Shown here in pieces: positions 7,791-17,676 of a stretch of 64,000 nt of DNA. The translations under genes were made by a program, and so were the position numbers. This stretch comes from Clostridium uliginosum (GTDB lineage Bacteria; Bacillota; Clostridia; Clostridiales; Clostridiaceae), in NCBI RefSeq assembly GCF_900112485.1, contig NZ_FOMG01000023.1:1-64000 (forward strand), in the 5' to 3' direction. Each line of letters starts with the position of its first letter. Position 1 is the stretch's first letter. The notes under the pieces were generated by a model. The model was not told the DNA's origin. It saw only the letters and a program-made list of their open reading frames with translations, and searched no databases.

Positions 7791-9821
7791 ATGAGGAAAT
7801 TTAAAAAAACTAGTATTATAGCATGTGCTTTAGTATGTTCATTATTTATGTCACAAGCAACATATGTTAAAGCAGCTGAGGTAATAGACACAGGTAATAA
7901 AATAGTATCAGATGATTTGAGGTTACAAGATGATTTTTATAGTGTAACTAATAAAGTATGGCTAAATAGTGCCAAGATTGATGCTGGTAATGTATCTAAT
8001 TCAGCAATTCAAGAAGCAAATAAGGCATTAACAGAGCAAAAAAAAGAGATAATGAAAGACTTATTGGCAAATGAAAAGAGCTATGCAAAAGATAGTGATG
8101 AGAAAAAGATTATTAATTTATATAAGAATATTTTAAATACAGAAGCTAGGAATAAGCAAGGAATAGAACCTATTAAGGAAATGTTAAGTAAAATAGATAA
8201 TATAAAAACTTTAGATGATGTTAGGGATCTTAACCAATATAATATAGGGAATCCAATAATAAACATTGGCTGTGGTGTTGATTTAAAAGATGCAACTAGA
8301 CATGTAGCATGTGTTGAACCTACTTCTCTTAGCTTAGGAGATTCAGATGAATATGTAAAACCAACAGAGAATACTGCAAGGATTAAGGGTTTAATAGAAA
8401 ATTATTATAATAAGCTTTTAACTTTAGCAGAATATACTCCAGAGCAAGCAAAGACAAAGGTTGATAATTTATTTAAACTTGAATATATGATAGCTTCATC
8501 AATAACTGGAAAAGAAGAAAATTCAAAAAATCCAAATGCTATAGATGATGAATATAATGTATATACTTTAAATAAACTTGATGCTTTAGCACCAAATTTA
8601 AAACTAAAAACTCTTATGAAAGATTTAAAGATGGATAAAGCTAATAAAATAATTTTAACAGAACCAAAGTGGTTAAAAGCATTAAATGATATTTATACTG
8701 AAGAGAATTTACCACTTATTAGAGATTATATTGAAATTAAAAATTTAGATGGAGTAGCAGGATGTTTGGGAGAGGATTTTCAAAAAGCACAAATAGAATT
8801 TTCTAATGCATATTTTGGTTCAAAAGGAGAAATACCTAAAGACGAAAAAGCTATCAGTGGTGTTAACGCAGCTTTAGGAGTACCATTTGGTAAGATATAT
8901 GTTGAAAAATATTTTTCAAAGAAAACTAAAGAAAATGTTGAAAATATGACAGATGAAATCATTAAAACTTATGAAAATAGAATAAAAAATTTAGATTGGA
9001 TGAGTGAAGAAACTAAAAAAAGTGCGATTGAAAAATTAAATAAACTTAGTGTTCAAATTGGATATCCAGAAAAATGGGCTGACTATTCAAAATTAGAGAT
9101 AAGATCTTATGAAGAAGGCGGTTCACTTTGGGAAAATATGATGAACTTAAGCAAATTTGTAGAGGAAAAACAATTAAAACAATTAAATGAGCCTGTAGAT
9201 AAATCACAATTTGCTTGTTTACCACAAACAATAAATGCTTTTTATAATCCAACTTCAAATACAATCACAGTTCCAGCAGGAATTTTACAAGGAGAATTCT
9301 ATAAGCCAAATGCTAGCAAAGAAGTTAATTTAGGTGCAATTGGATCTATTATAGGTCATGAAATTAGCCATGCTTTTGATAATACTGGAGCTAAATTTGA
9401 TGCTGATGGAAATTTAAATAGTTGGTGGAGCACAGAAGATTATAAAAAGTTTGAAGAGAAAACTAATAAAGTTAGAAACTTTTATAATAGCGTGAAAGCA
9501 GACAATGGTAAAAACGTAAATGGAGATCTTACAGTAGGAGAAAATATAGCTGATATCGGAGGAATAGCGTGTGCATTGGATATATTAAACAAAATGCCAA
9601 ATGCTAATTATAAAGACTTTTTTGAAAGTAATGCTACTTTATGGCGTCGAATTGACACAAAAGAATATGCAGACATTATCCTTAAAAGTGATGAACATTC
9701 TCCTAATAAAGTAAGAGCTAATATAGTTTTATCACAGTTTGATAAGTTCTATGAAACATATGGAATCAAAGAAAATGATAAAATGTATATTAAAGTACAA
9801 GATAGATTACAAATTTGGTAA
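7791..9821 (+). CDS. Secreted M13-family zinc metallopeptidase (neprilysin/PepO type)
   Basis: 676 aa. A Sec signal peptide is evident (MRKFKKTSIIACALV..., likely cut after VKA near residue 28), so the enzyme is secreted. The M13 zinc site is intact: HEISH with His523, Glu524 and His527, and the third ligand Glu584 in GENIADIGG. The N-terminal PF05649-like region begins with LRLQDDFYSVTNKVWL near 43. The length fits bacterial PepO. The C-terminus ends DRLQIW rather than the common CxVW. It stands alone, followed by a half-palindrome and a terminator. Confidence 0.92.
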   Translation: MRKFKKTSIIACALVCSLFMSQATYVKAAEVIDTGNKIVSDDLRLQDDFYSVTNKVWLNSAKIDAGNVSNSAIQEANKALTEQKKEIMKDLLANEKSYAKDSDEKKIINLYKNILNTEARNKQGIEPIKEMLSKIDNIKTLDDVRDLNQYNIGNPIINIGCGVDLKDATRHVACVEPTSLSLGDSDEYVKPTENTARIKGLIENYYNKLLTLAEYTPEQAKTKVDNLFKLEYMIASSITGKEENSKNPNAIDDEYNVYTLNKLDALAPNLKLKTLMKDLKMDKANKIILTEPKWLKALNDIYTEENLPLIRDYIEIKNLDGVAGCLGEDFQKAQIEFSNAYFGSKGEIPKDEKAISGVNAALGVPFGKIYVEKYFSKKTKENVENMTDEIIKTYENRIKNLDWMSEETKKSAIEKLNKLSVQIGYPEKWADYSKLEIRSYEEGGSLWENMMNLSKFVEEKQLKQLNEPVDKSQFACLPQTINAFYNPTSNTITVPAGILQGEFYKPNASKEVNLGAIGSIIGHEISHAFDNTGAKFDADGNLNSWWSTEDYKKFEEKTNKVRNFYNSVKADNGKNVNGDLTVGENIADIGGIACALDILNKMPNANYKDFFESNATLWRRIDTKEYADIILKSDEHSPNKVRANIVLSQFDKFYETYGIKENDKMYIKVQDRLQIW

Positions 9822-9828
9822 ATAGAAT

Positions 9829-9857
9829 AAATATAACACTATATTAAAACAGAGCCT
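9829..9857. repeat. Half of a family A element end
   Basis: ATAACACTATATTAAAACAGAGCC matches the right end of complete family A elements (compare 53787-53810). No partner arm is visible, so this is a remnant. Confidence 0.6.
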
Positions 9858-9892
9858 TTAATTAAGATAATTCATTAACTTTTCAACAATTT

Positions 9893-9944
9893 ACCTCAGT
9901 GGAAGTTATGCAATATTTTGTATAATTTCCACTGAGGTATTTTT
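9893..9944. terminator. Terminator after the M13 peptidase gene
   Basis: ACCTCAGTGGAA (9893-9904) pairs with TTCCACTGAGGT (9927-9938), extended by inner pairing of TTAT/ATAA, followed by ATTTTTAATT. Confidence 0.85.
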
Positions 9945-10077
9945 AATTATTAATATGAATATATTTGAAAAACATTAGACATAAAAAAATATTTTGCACC
10001 ATAAATTGGTATTATAATATATAATACAGGTGTATATTTACTTTGAAAACGTTTATACAAATAAAGGGGAGATTTTA

Positions 10078-12387
10078 GTGAGGAAAAATTTGAAATGGAA
10101 GATGCATGCAAAAACTATTGGGGTTATTTTTGCAACTATTTTTCTTATTCAATTTAGTGGATTTGGTAGTGCAATAAACAATGTGGATAGCAAGGTTTAT
10201 GCAGATGATAAGATTGGTACAGATTGTACCAAAGATGAGGGAATAGGTGTATGTCTAAAGCAGAGTACAGATTCAGATGATTCAGTAAAGTTGAATTTAG
10301 GCAAAGTTGAAAATCATAATAATATGGATACAAATAATAATTTAAACAATGGTGGAAATGAAAACTCAGATAAGCAGAATAATGAAAACAAAGATAAAGA
10401 TAAAGACAATAATAAAGATACAGATAAGGGAAACAATATAAATCAAAATGAGAAAAATAATCAAAATACAGGTAATGATATAGATGATGATAATCAAGAT
10501 CCAAGTGAAAATCCAGGTGAAGATATTGAGGATAATAGTTTGATAGGAGCTCCTGAAATAAATTCTTTTGCAGTGGACAAGGGTGAAAATTATAAAAGAC
10601 TTAAATTGGGAGAAGTTAAGGGTAGTGGATATGAGTATGGGGTAAATATTAATGCTACTGAGGAATTAAAGGTATGTGAAAGGTCTAATTCAAATAAAAC
10701 TATGAATAAGTGGTTTGGTATTACTATTAAGACAAAACTAAATAATAATAAGTTATCATACAGTACAACAGGTAGTAATTTTATAGATCTTTCTCAAGGT
10801 ACTGATAAAATTAACTATTTTATTAGAGCCAATAGAACTGGTGAACCTAATTATGAGGAAGTTGCACGTGATAGTACTATTTATTTGAAATATTCAGGTA
10901 CAAGTGATGATTCGGCTATTAAGATAACTATTCATTATGTTCCATTTAAAGGGGGCGATAAACCAGGAGATGGGAATAATACTGGTAATTCTGGCACATC
11001 AACAAATGCAATAAAATCAGTTTCAATATCTGGTATACAAAGAGTTGGGAAGACCTTAACAGCGAAGATAAATTATAGTAGTAAAACACCTTCAGTTAAA
11101 CCCAATATATCTTATCAATGGTTAAGATGCAGTAAAAAGGATGGAGAGTATAAAGAAATATCTGGAGCAAATGAATGTGATTATAAACTTAAAAGTAGTG
11201 ATGAAGATTGTTATATAAAGGTTCAAGTAGACTTATCAGGAAGCATTACGGAAACTAAAATAAGTGATAGGACAGGAGCTATTGATGAAAAAATTTCTGG
11301 CTCAGGCTCAGGATCTTCTTCTGGCGATTTTGACAATGATTTTGGAAATGATAAAGATGATAATAATGATTCAGATAAGTTAACTGATGAGGAAATGTAC
11401 ATGAATACATCATATAATTCTAAGGTTGATAAAGAGATGTTTGAGCTAATTAAGGAATATTCTTATAAGAGCTTATTATTGGAGGGTAGTAATTGTAAAT
11501 GGACTTTTGAAAGTAGTGATATGAAGAATGTATCTAAGATGAAGGCAAAATTTGATGCAAAAATAGATACTAATTCTCCAAATGAGTCGGAAATTACTAA
11601 GCTCACAAATGGAACAAGTGTTATTAACTTATACTTTAATTATAATGGGATTCTTCCAGGAAAAGCAAAAGTTCAAGTTGATGTGGGTTCTGAACATGAT
11701 GGAAGTAATAGATATTTATATTATTATAATCCAAATACAAATTTATTGGAGCTAATTTCTTCAAACGTAAACATTAAGAAAGGCATAGTTACATTTACAA
11801 TCACACATTGTTCAGATTATGTTTTAAGTGAAACTCCAATTGCTGGAGGGGTTTCAAATTCTAATTTTGATGAGAATTCAAATGATGTAGATTCAGATCT
11901 CAATGATTTAAATAATTCTAGCAATTTAGATAATATAGATAATTTGGGGAATGAAGGATCTTTTGATAATACTCAGGATACTGGAACTTCTGGAATAAAA
12001 GGACAAACATACAGTAAATATAATTCATCTAATAGTAAGTGGAATCAATTATCAAATGGTGATTGGCAAATTCTTTTTAATGAATTGATAGTAACTAGAT
12101 GGGCTTGCATGGACAATAGATGGTACTATATGAATGATTTAGGAATAATGCAAACCGGATGGATTAACTCAGGTAATAACTGGTATTGCTTAAGTGAATC
12201 AGGAGAAATGTTAATCGGATGGCAACATTTAGATGGTAAATGGTATTACCTAAAAGATACAGGGGAAATGGCTGTAGGGTGGCAACATATAGGTGGAAAT
12301 TGGTATTATATGTACTCGAATGGATGTATGGCATATAGTACAGGAATTAATGAATATGAATTAAGTGAATCAGGAGCAATGTATTAA
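10078..12387 (+). CDS. Secreted cell-wall-binding repeat protein with Asn/Asp-rich linker
   Basis: 769 aa from a GTG at 10078, chosen because AAAGGGGAG lies 8-9 nt upstream. An earlier GTG at 10030 has no such site and would spoil the signal peptide. The signal sequence ends near VYA-DD. About residues 75-155 are a low-complexity Asn/Asp/Lys linker. The middle holds beta-rich segments, including an Ig-like piece SVSISGIQRVGKTLTAKI near 335. The C-terminal 100 residues are choline/glucan-binding-type repeats (GWQHLDGKWYYLKDTGEM and similar), which attach proteins to wall polymers. No catalytic domain is recognised; an adhesin or surface-scaffold role is inference. Confidence 0.8.
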   Translation: MRKNLKWKMHAKTIGVIFATIFLIQFSGFGSAINNVDSKVYADDKIGTDCTKDEGIGVCLKQSTDSDDSVKLNLGKVENHNNMDTNNNLNNGGNENSDKQNNENKDKDKDNNKDTDKGNNINQNEKNNQNTGNDIDDDNQDPSENPGEDIEDNSLIGAPEINSFAVDKGENYKRLKLGEVKGSGYEYGVNINATEELKVCERSNSNKTMNKWFGITIKTKLNNNKLSYSTTGSNFIDLSQGTDKINYFIRANRTGEPNYEEVARDSTIYLKYSGTSDDSAIKITIHYVPFKGGDKPGDGNNTGNSGTSTNAIKSVSISGIQRVGKTLTAKINYSSKTPSVKPNISYQWLRCSKKDGEYKEISGANECDYKLKSSDEDCYIKVQVDLSGSITETKISDRTGAIDEKISGSGSGSSSGDFDNDFGNDKDDNNDSDKLTDEEMYMNTSYNSKVDKEMFELIKEYSYKSLLLEGSNCKWTFESSDMKNVSKMKAKFDAKIDTNSPNESEITKLTNGTSVINLYFNYNGILPGKAKVQVDVGSEHDGSNRYLYYYNPNTNLLELISSNVNIKKGIVTFTITHCSDYVLSETPIAGGVSNSNFDENSNDVDSDLNDLNNSSNLDNIDNLGNEGSFDNTQDTGTSGIKGQTYSKYNSSNSKWNQLSNGDWQILFNELIVTRWACMDNRWYYMNDLGIMQTGWINSGNNWYCLSESGEMLIGWQHLDGKWYYLKDTGEMAVGWQHIGGNWYYMYSNGCMAYSTGINEYELSESGAMY

Positions 12388-12444
12388 TGTTGTGAGGCAC
12401 TCCTTAGTAAACTAACATTAAAAATTTATTTACAAATTCTTTAC

Positions 12445-12487
12445 TCAAGAACTTTAATCTTTTAGCAGGTTGAGGTTCTTGTTTTTT
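12445..12487 (+). terminator. Terminator after the cell-wall protein gene
   Basis: CAAGAAC (12445-12451) pairs with GTTCTTG (12474-12480), followed by a run of seven T residues. The remainder of the gap up to 12792 is AT-rich with no recognisable gene. Confidence 0.7.
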
Positions 12488-12792
12488 TATTACAAAAAAT
12501 GTAGTTATTAAGAAAAAAGTTAATTGAATAATTTTTGATATAAGAAAGAATTAGAAACATGTAGTTGATACAGCAAAGAAGTGAATGTAACTCAAGAAAA
12601 AACTGCTATTAACTAATCATAGAAGTGGGTGGAATTTGTCTGCTATTTAACTAAGGTCACAAATTTAAAGAATAACTACTCTTAAAATGTTATAATAAAA
12701 AGGCAATTTCAAATAATTAGTAAATAAGTTATTTATTTAGAGATACCTAAGAGTGTAACAATGGAAAGAAAAATTTAGGAGGAATTAAGATT

Positions 12793-13245
12793 ATGAGAAG
12801 AGTAGAAAGTAAAGATTCTGATATTTTATTTAAATGGATTAATGATGAAGAGGTAATAAAAAATTCAAGATATATGAAGGGAAAATCCTTAGAAGAATTT
12901 GATGAATGGTTTCAAAAAAGAATTAATAATAAAAATGTTTATATGTTTATATTAGAAAAAGAAAATAATTATATAGGACAAATTAATTTTGAAATAATTA
13001 ATAGAGAAGCCATAATAAACTACTCTATAGATAGAGAGTTTAGAAATAAAGGTTTTGGCAAAGAATTAGTAAAATACATACAAGATTTTATATACGATGA
13101 GTTAAAAGATGTTGAAAAAATTGTTGCATATATAAGAAATAGTAATATTCCATCAATAAAAGTTTTTGAAAGCTTAGGATTTATTAGCGAAATATATGAA
13201 AAAGATGCTGTTAAGTTACAAAATAATATTAGTAGAGATAAATGA
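12793..13245 (+). CDS. GNAT-family N-acetyltransferase
   Basis: 150 aa with a strong AGGAGG site upstream. The GNAT acetyl-CoA motif A is clear: REFRNKGFGKELVKYIQDF near residues 79-97, followed by motif B-like NSNIPSIKVFESLGF near 118-132. The N-terminus (DSDILFKWINDEEVIKNSR) resembles the RimJ/PseH-like subgroup acting on amino sugars or protein N-termini. The substrate is not determinable. It is a single gene, followed by a family A element. Confidence 0.82.
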   Translation: MRRVESKDSDILFKWINDEEVIKNSRYMKGKSLEEFDEWFQKRINNKNVYMFILEKENNYIGQINFEIINREAIINYSIDREFRNKGFGKELVKYIQDFIYDELKDVEKIVAYIRNSNIPSIKVFESLGFISEIYEKDAVKLQNNISRDK

Positions 13246-13337
13246 TTCTTATAAAGTATTAAACAGCTAAAAAAGAAACATACCAATAAATAGTGGATAC
13301 TGTTATATTTTTGTAAAGTGGACATTGAAATTAGATT

Positions 13338-13483
13338 TTTAGACGTTATTAAGTGAGAGTCCAAATTTTATATTTGGTACCTCAAACTTACTCAGCGAAT
13401 GAATATGAGTCGAGTTTCCTATATCAATTTCTTAGCCCACTGAACAACATATAACAATATCAACATAGTTTTAAAACAGCTCT
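13338..13483. repeat. Family A palindromic element, one arm truncated
   Basis: Same arrangement as 7262-7469: TAGACGTTATTAAGTGAGAG, then the shared CTTACTCAGCGAATGA module (about 13387), then TTAGCCCACTGAAC, and an end with ATATCAACATAG and TTTTAAAACAG. No coding content. Confidence 0.75.
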
Positions 13484-13500
13484 AAATATTTTAATGAAAT

Positions 13501-13533
13501 GAAATCGTTATTATTGCCGATAATAACGATTTC
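13501..13533. terminator. Bidirectional hairpin terminator
   Basis: GAAATCGTTATTAT (13501-13514) is the exact inverse complement of ATAATAACGATTTC (13520-13533) over a 5-nt loop. It lies between convergent genes, the GNAT gene and the leftward GntR regulator gene ending at 13558. Confidence 0.8.
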
Positions 13534-13557
13534 GTTAATTATCACTACATAATATAG

Positions 13558-14292
13558 TTATTTTGTAGGATGAAATTTAATTGAGCTAGATTTTATAGGT
13601 AAATAGTGTTTGTTAGATACTATTGGAAATTCATTATTTTTGTATATAGTTTCTTGTAGTAAATTAAATTTCCCTTCAGATGAAATTGTATACTTTTTAG
13701 CAGCAAAATTTCCTGAAGTTGAATATTTTATTTCAATTAATACATTATTTGCTTCTTCATAGATATCTTTTTCAAGTATTTGTAAAAGTTGAGTTTTATC
13801 ATTTAAATCAATATTAAGAGTTGAAATAGTTTCAATTGGTATCAAAGTAAAGGTATAAGCTATAGTTCTACCTTTAGATTTGTACCATCTATCAACCAAA
13901 ACAACAGCAGCAGTTTTTTGTATTAAAATTTTATTAAAGTATTCTGTTGGAGGTTCTATACGAAATTCTATTTCAACTTCATCGATTGCTTCATCTATAC
14001 ACTTATAAACAGGATGACCTATTTTTTCTAATCCAAATGCTTTATCAGGTTTAGATTTAACTATGAAGTTACCCTTACCTTGAATATTTTTTACTAAACC
14101 ATCATCTTGCAGTAAAGCTAATGCCTGCCTTAATGTTGTTCTGCTAACCCCAATCAATTTTGATAATTCAGGTTCTGATGGTAATCTGCTTCCTTCAGGA
14201 AAGGTTCCTTCATTTATCATTTTAAAAAGCTTATTATATACACTAACATATCTTAGTTCTTTTGGTTTTTCAATTAAATTAATTTCATTCAT
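13558..14292 (-). CDS. GntR-family (HutC/UTRA) transcriptional regulator
   Basis: 244 aa from the ATG at 14292, which has GAAAGGTG 9 nt upstream; an upstream in-frame ATG at 14322 lacks this. Residues about 10-75 are a GntR winged helix (GTFPEGSRLPSEPELSKLIG, then RTTLRQALALLQDDGLV). Residues about 85-240 are a UTRA ligand-sensing domain (VVLVDRWYKSKGRTIAYT). It is divergent from the nucleoside salvage block, and TAGACA motif clusters lie between them. Control of that block by a nucleoside-type ligand is a reasonable inference. Confidence 0.85.
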   Translation of the reverse strand: MNEINLIEKPKELRYVSVYNKLFKMINEGTFPEGSRLPSEPELSKLIGVSRTTLRQALALLQDDGLVKNIQGKGNFIVKSKPDKAFGLEKIGHPVYKCIDEAIDEVEIEFRIEPPTEYFNKILIQKTAAVVLVDRWYKSKGRTIAYTFTLIPIETISTLNIDLNDKTQLLQILEKDIYEEANNVLIEIKYSTSGNFAAKKYTISSEGKFNLLQETIYKNNEFPIVSNKHYLPIKSSSIKFHPTK

Positions 14293-14427
14293 AAAAAATA
14301 GCACCTTTCTAAAGAAATTCATCTATTAAGTTATATTAACAATTATTTTCTTAAATGACTAAATCCTAGTAGAAAAAACAATTGATAAAAAGCATAATTT
14401 TCTTTTATATGATTATAATAAAATATA

Positions 14428-14452
14428 TAGACATGTTTTAGACAAGTAGACA
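14428..14452. promoter_or_regulatory. TAGACA motif cluster 1 (candidate GntR operator)
   Basis: Three direct TAGACA motifs start at 14428, 14439 and 14447 within 25 bp, in the intergenic region between the GntR gene and udp. A second three-copy cluster occurs at 14837-14884. Repeated half-sites of this type near the regulator gene suggest its binding sites, possibly for autoregulation. Confidence 0.5.
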
Positions 14453-14821
14453 ATTAAAACGTAAACATAAATATTACTATTTTATTATAACCTCATTTAT
14501 AAAATATGGCTAATTAAATAATATAATTTTAATTAAAAGTGATAAAATAATGTATTAGTATATTACTAATTTAAGAGTATTGCTTGATTTAAACTAAGTT
14601 ATCAAGTAATTCTTATGTTCAGGTGGAAATTTTATTATAATGAATATATTATAAATTTCAACATTGGAAGAACTTATTTATGGCTATACTAGATCTTAAT
14701 TTATACTTTTAGAAGATAGGAGTTAACGGAGGAAAGATATCAGATAAACAATGAGTTTAGAATAAGTAAAGTAAATATATTAGAATTTCAACATGTTTAA
14801 TATAGATTTTAATGAAATCGC

Positions 14822-14884
14822 TTGACATGAAAATAATAGACATGCTATCATTTAAAAATAGACAATAATACAATATGATAGACA
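14822..14884 (+). promoter_or_regulatory. Nucleoside operon promoter with TAGACA motif cluster 2
   Basis: A consensus -35 TTGACA (14822-14827) is followed after 18 nt by TATCAT (14846-14851). TAGACA motifs at 14837-14842, 14859-14864 and 14879-14884 lie in the spacer and just downstream of the promoter, where a bound repressor would block transcription. About 270 nt of leader, including a palindromic element, separate this from udp. Confidence 0.55.
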
Positions 14885-14976
14885 AGTTAAAAGATCTATA
14901 TATGTTTTTAGTAGCTTGCTGTAACCGTATTCTACTTATAATTAATATTAAAGTATTAAATTAAACATAAACATAA

Positions 14977-15135
14977 GGCATAATCAATTAAATAATAAGT
15001 CCATCTGTCAAGCCTATTTTTTATTAGGCTGTGTCAGCAGATTGCTCTAATATCACCACTATGAGACCAATCTACTTCCTTGCCTAATGAAAAATAATCA
15101 TGACATTTTGGACTTGTTATTTTCTTTCATATGCC
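14977..15135. repeat. Family B palindromic element in the udp leader
   Basis: Ends GGCAT (14977) and ATGCC (15135) are flanked by TAA (14974-14976 and 15136-15138). AATAAGTCCA at the left pairs with TTTGGACTTGTTATT at the right. The apex has AGATTG...CAATCT pairing with a sequence different from other copies. It is located 20 nt before the udp ATG and shortly before its AATGGAGG site. Confidence 0.8.
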
Positions 15136-15157
15136 TAATTAAAATGGAGGTATTAAT

Positions 15158-15928
15158 ATGAATTATTCACAAGGTTCAGGTAAACAATATCATATCAATG
15201 TTGGAGCAGGAGATGTTGGAAAATATGTTATTCTGCCAGGAGATCCTAAAAGATGTGAAAAAATTGCTCAATATTTTGATGATCCTAAGCTAATTGCTGA
15301 TAATAGAGAGTATGTTACTTATACAGGATTTTTAGATGGTGTTAAGGTAAGTGTTACATCAACAGGAATTGGTGGACCATCAGCTTCAATAGCATTAGAA
15401 GAATTAGTAAAGTGCGGCGCTGATACTTTTATTAGAGTAGGTACATGTGGTGGAATGGATATTGATGTTAAAGGCGGAGATATGGTTATAGCAACTGGTG
15501 CAATTAGAATGGAAGGTACTAGTAAAGAATATGCTCCTATTGAATTTCCAGCGGTTGCTAATCTTGACGTTATAAATTCATTAGTACAATCATCTAAAGA
15601 CTTAAATGAAAATTATCATGTAGGAGTTGTACAATGTAAAGATTCATTTTATGGCCAACATTCTCCAGAAACAAAACCTGTTAGTTATGAATTAATGGAT
15701 AAATGGAATGCATGGTTAAGATGTGGATGTCTTGCATCTGAAATGGAATCTGCTGCTTTATTTATAGTTGCAAGTTACTTAAAAGTACGTGTTGGTTCAG
15801 TATTTTTAGTAGTTGCCAATCAAGAACGTGAAAAGGCAGGATTAGAAAATAAACAAGTTCATGATACAGAAGCAGCAATAAAGGTTGCGATAGAAGGACT
15901 TAGAAATTTAATAAAAGCAGACAAATAG
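15158..15928 (+). CDS. udp: Uridine phosphorylase
   Basis: 256 aa, normal for bacterial Udp. It shows the nucleoside phosphorylase-I fold signatures: [14 protein letters not shown] near residue 29, [16 protein letters not shown] near 69, [11 protein letters not shown] near 91 (phosphate/ribose site) and the [11 protein letters not shown] nucleoside-binding motif near 194. It converts uridine and phosphate to uracil and ribose-1-phosphate in the cytoplasm. First gene of the salvage block with the transporter, phosphopentomutase and purine phosphorylase. TGGAGG precedes the ATG. Confidence 0.93.
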   Translation: MNYSQGSGKQYHINVGAGDVGKYVILPGDPKRCEKIAQYFDDPKLIADNREYVTYTGFLDGVKVSVTSTGIGGPSASIALEELVKCGADTFIRVGTCGGMDIDVKGGDMVIATGAIRMEGTSKEYAPIEFPAVANLDVINSLVQSSKDLNENYHVGVVQCKDSFYGQHSPETKPVSYELMDKWNAWLRCGCLASEMESAALFIVASYLKVRVGSVFLVVANQEREKAGLENKQVHDTEAAIKVAIEGLRNLIKADK

Positions 15929-15949
15929 AATAATAAATAATTTTACTAA

Positions 15950-16171
15950 GGCACATGAAAGAAAATAAAAAGTCAAAGATGCGACGTATATTTTGTCTTA
16001 AGATGAGTTCAACTAAATCCATCTGGAGTGTAAAACTCCAGATGAAAAGTTTCACTTTGTGCCAGACAAGGAGGTAATATTAGTTAATAGCAAGCTATGG
16101 GCTAATATTACCGACGCAGTATGACACAAAATAGACTAGCATACTGACTTGTTATTTTTTTAAAATGTGCC
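15950..16171. repeat. Family B palindromic element, long form, between udp and the transporter gene
   Basis: GGCAC (15950) and GTGCC (16171) ends are flanked by TAA on both sides. The arms pair throughout. The apex GGTAATATTAG...CTAATATTACC is a perfect stem. Within the left arm an extra hairpin (CATCTGGAGT...ACTCCAGATG, about 16020-16043) appears to be an added insert. The 222-bp element fills most of the 304-bp gap. Confidence 0.82.
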
Positions 16172-16232
16172 TAAAGTATAAAATTCAATGTAAATAGATT
16201 GAATATGTAGTACAAAAGATAGGGGAATAGAA

Positions 16233-17435
16233 ATGAACATAATTATAAATTTAATAGGTATACTTTTATTATTAGCAGCAATATATTTTTTATCTTCAGA
16301 TAGAAAAAGTGTTCCTTATAAAACTGTATTAAAAGCAATTGCAATACAGTTTGTTATTGCATTTTTATTAGTAAAATTTCCATTAGGAAGAGTTATAATT
16401 GGAAAAATTTCTGATGTAGTTACTAAAGTTCTTGATTATGGTAAAGAAGGAATTGGATTTCTATTTGGTAGTATTGGAAATGCATCATCACCAACAGGTA
16501 TGATATTTGCTATACAAGTATTAGGAAATATAATTTTTATTTCTGCTTTAGTTGCAGCTTTATATTACTTGGGAATATTAGGATTCATAGTTAAGATTAT
16601 AGGAAAAGCTGTTGGTAAAGTATTAGGGACAACTCAGGTTGAAAGTTTTGTTGCTGTTGCTAATATGTTTTTAGGACAAACTGAGAGTCCAATATTAATT
16701 AGTAAATATTTAAATAGAATGACTGATAGTGAAATTATAGTTGTGTTAGTATCAGGAATGGGAAGTATGTCAGCTACTATAATAGGGGGATATACAGGCT
16801 TAGGAATTCCTATGGAATATTTACTAATAGCAAGTGCAATGGTACCAATGGGAAGTATAGCAATATCAAAATTATTATTGCCTGAAAAAGAAAAAACTCA
16901 AAGTATTGAAAATGTAAGTATGGATAATAAAGGAGATAATGAAAATCTTATTTCTGCCATTTCAGAAGGAGCTATGAATGGATTTCAAACAGCTGTAGCA
17001 ATAGGTACTTCATTAATTGCAATTATATCTTTAGTAGCTTTGGTTAATGGTATTCTTGGAATATTTGGAGTTAGTTTACAACAAATATTTTCTTATATAT
17101 TTGCACCAATTGGATTTTTTATGGGATTAAATGGTTCAGATATATTTACTGCAGGTCAATTATTAGGGAGCAAATTAGTGTTAAATGAATTTGTTGCATT
17201 CCAACAATTAGGAAACATATTAGGTGAATTAAATTATAGAACTGGATTAATACTTACTATTTCACTTTGTGGATTTGCTAATATTTCTAGTATGGGAGTT
17301 TGTATTTCAGGAATTTCAGCATTATGTCCAGAAAAAAGAAATACACTTGCTAGATTAGCGTTTAAAGCAATGATTGGAGGATTTTCAGTTAGTGTTTTAA
17401 GTGCAATGATTATAGGACTTATTACGTTAATATAA
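16233..17435 (+). CDS. nupC: Concentrative nucleoside transporter (NupC/CNT family)
   Basis: 400 aa integral membrane protein, the family's standard length. Recognisable segments: N-terminal NLIGILLLLAAIYFLSSDRK, then GFLFGSIGNASSPTGMIFAIQVLG near residues 75-98, and the conserved nucleoside-binding GQTESPILISKYL near 147. The C-terminal gate ends with SLCGFANISSMGVCISGISALCPEKR. It would import nucleosides with H+ or Na+ for the phosphorylases encoded beside it. Its ribosome-binding site is GATAGGGGAA. Confidence 0.9.
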   Translation: MNIIINLIGILLLLAAIYFLSSDRKSVPYKTVLKAIAIQFVIAFLLVKFPLGRVIIGKISDVVTKVLDYGKEGIGFLFGSIGNASSPTGMIFAIQVLGNIIFISALVAALYYLGILGFIVKIIGKAVGKVLGTTQVESFVAVANMFLGQTESPILISKYLNRMTDSEIIVVLVSGMGSMSATIIGGYTGLGIPMEYLLIASAMVPMGSIAISKLLLPEKEKTQSIENVSMDNKGDNENLISAISEGAMNGFQTAVAIGTSLIAIISLVALVNGILGIFGVSLQQIFSYIFAPIGFFMGLNGSDIFTAGQLLGSKLVLNEFVAFQQLGNILGELNYRTGLILTISLCGFANISSMGVCISGISALCPEKRNTLARLAFKAMIGGFSVSVLSAMIIGLITLI

Positions 17436-17474
17436 GGCTCTGTTTAAAAACCGTGTTGATATTAAAACAGAACC
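17436..17474. repeat. Minimal family A element
   Basis: GGCTCTGTTTAAAAACC at the left and TTAAAACAGAACC at the right form a 39-bp near-minimal inverted repeat. TAA flanks both ends (17433-17435, also the stop codon of the transporter gene, and 17475-17477). Confidence 0.75.
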
Positions 17475-17584
17475 TAATATAAAAAATACTTTAATTAATA
17501 AATATTTAAAATAACAGAATTAATTGTATGATATTGCAAAAAATAAACAGAGTTCTTAGTTTAAATATAGTGAAATTATCTTTA

Positions 17585-17640
17585 GGCACATCCAAAAAAA
17601 TAACAAGGTCAGTATGATAGTCTATTTTGCGTAATGTGCC
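17585..17640. repeat. Short family B element
   Basis: GGCAC (17585) and GTGCC (17640) are flanked by TTA on both sides. It is a 56-bp version with one arm shortened, 37 nt before the deoB start. Confidence 0.78.
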
Positions 17641-17676
17641 TTAAAAATACTTTGTTAATTTAGAAAGGATGAGATT

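Noticed and set aside
9994-10025. TTGCAC with two TATAAT boxes upstream of the cell-wall protein gene
   Set aside because: The spacers are 13 and 20 nt, neither acceptable for a sigma-A promoter, so no promoter call was made.
10154-10504. A 116-codon minus-strand frame opposite the cell-wall protein gene
   Set aside because: It mirrors the Asn/Asp-rich linker, giving a Tyr/Leu/His low-complexity product. It is a composition artefact.
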